Source: Ornithoclostridium sp944380285 (lineage in GTDB: Bacteria; Bacillota; Clostridia; Christensenellales; UBA3700). Taken from it: a stretch of 64,000 nucleotides of DNA. The translations under genes were made by a program, and so were the position numbers. Of this stretch, positions 63,976 through 64,000 are shown piece by piece (the stretch's first letter is position 1; each line of letters opens with the position of its first letter). The notes under the pieces are model-generated. The model did no database searches. It saw only the letters and a list, made by a program, of their open reading frames with translations, and had not been told where the DNA came from. Where the stretch lies: contig OZ006985.1 of NCBI GenBank assembly GCA_963931165.1, forward strand, positions 310,001 through 374,000, in the 5' to 3' direction.

Positions 63976-64000
63976 AAGCGCAAGCAAAATGCTTGCGCTT
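63976..64000 (+). terminator. Terminator after mscL (reaches window edge)
   Basis: AAGCGCAAGCA (63976-63986)/TGCTTGCGCTT (63990-64000), loop AAA. The expected T-run lies outside the window. Confidence 0.8.

Overview
This window is a G+C-rich stretch of a Gram-positive-type chromosome, most likely an uncultured Clostridia-like member of the Bacillota. That placement is inferred from gene content: DegV, Rex, RicT, DnaD-like and DnaI/DnaC-like replication proteins, a preQ1-I riboswitch before queT, ECF-type vitamin transporters, and SipW-type signal peptidases with TasA/camelysin-like surface subunits. Genes start mostly with clear Shine-Dalgarno sites, and textbook TTGACA-17-TATAAT promoters are frequent.

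Region 1 (1-12 kb) is housekeeping. It holds a truncated iron-ADH-like gene, preQ1-controlled queT, degV, an autoregulated-looking TetR gene with birA, a small ferredoxin, and a leftward series rex-greA-lysS-decarboxylase-tmk-holB-ricT. Region 2 (12-22 kb) has a leaderless small gene, a lipoprotein divergent from a DnaD/DnaC-like replication pair, a metF-activation protein-metH operon for B12-dependent methionine synthesis, and a cobalamin-riboswitch-controlled ECF B12 uptake pair, which together form a coherent B12/one-carbon block. Region 3 (22-25 kb) has a two-gene unit with a MuF-like Cys/His motif (possible toxin/immunity), a possible small RNA, and a mosaic of hairpin repeats. Repeat modules recur near 12.3-12.8, 15.8-16.3, 21.8-22.1, 23.6-24.9 and 62.6-63.3 kb, typically abutting stop codons, several with variable but still paired stems around constant loops or flanks. 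The rpsF-ssb-rpsR operon follows.

Region 4 (26-54 kb) is the most striking part: one leftward, tightly spaced nine-gene operon behind a consensus promoter. In order it encodes a membrane-anchored surface protein, a membrane-anchored McrB-like AAA+ ATPase, a SipW-type signal peptidase, a DUF2357 (McrC-like) protein with no visible nuclease domain, a second SipW-type peptidase, three small exported proteins with TasA/SipW-like or BspA-like features, and a 6391-residue exported repeat protein. I read it as a dedicated surface-structure export and assembly system using a repurposed McrB/McrC-like motor, not a restriction system.

Region 5 (54-64 kb) has a DUF4143-type ATPase gene flanked on both sides by three 23-bp direct repeats, then two convergent TasA-like subunit genes whose leaders and signal peptides form a 170-bp near-perfect inverted repeat (a possible invertible or gene-converting cassette), a degenerate EAL-domain gene with a second leaderless-type promoter, a large Cys/His-rich lipoprotein and mscL. 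No tRNA, rRNA, CRISPR array, IS element or prophage block was seen.
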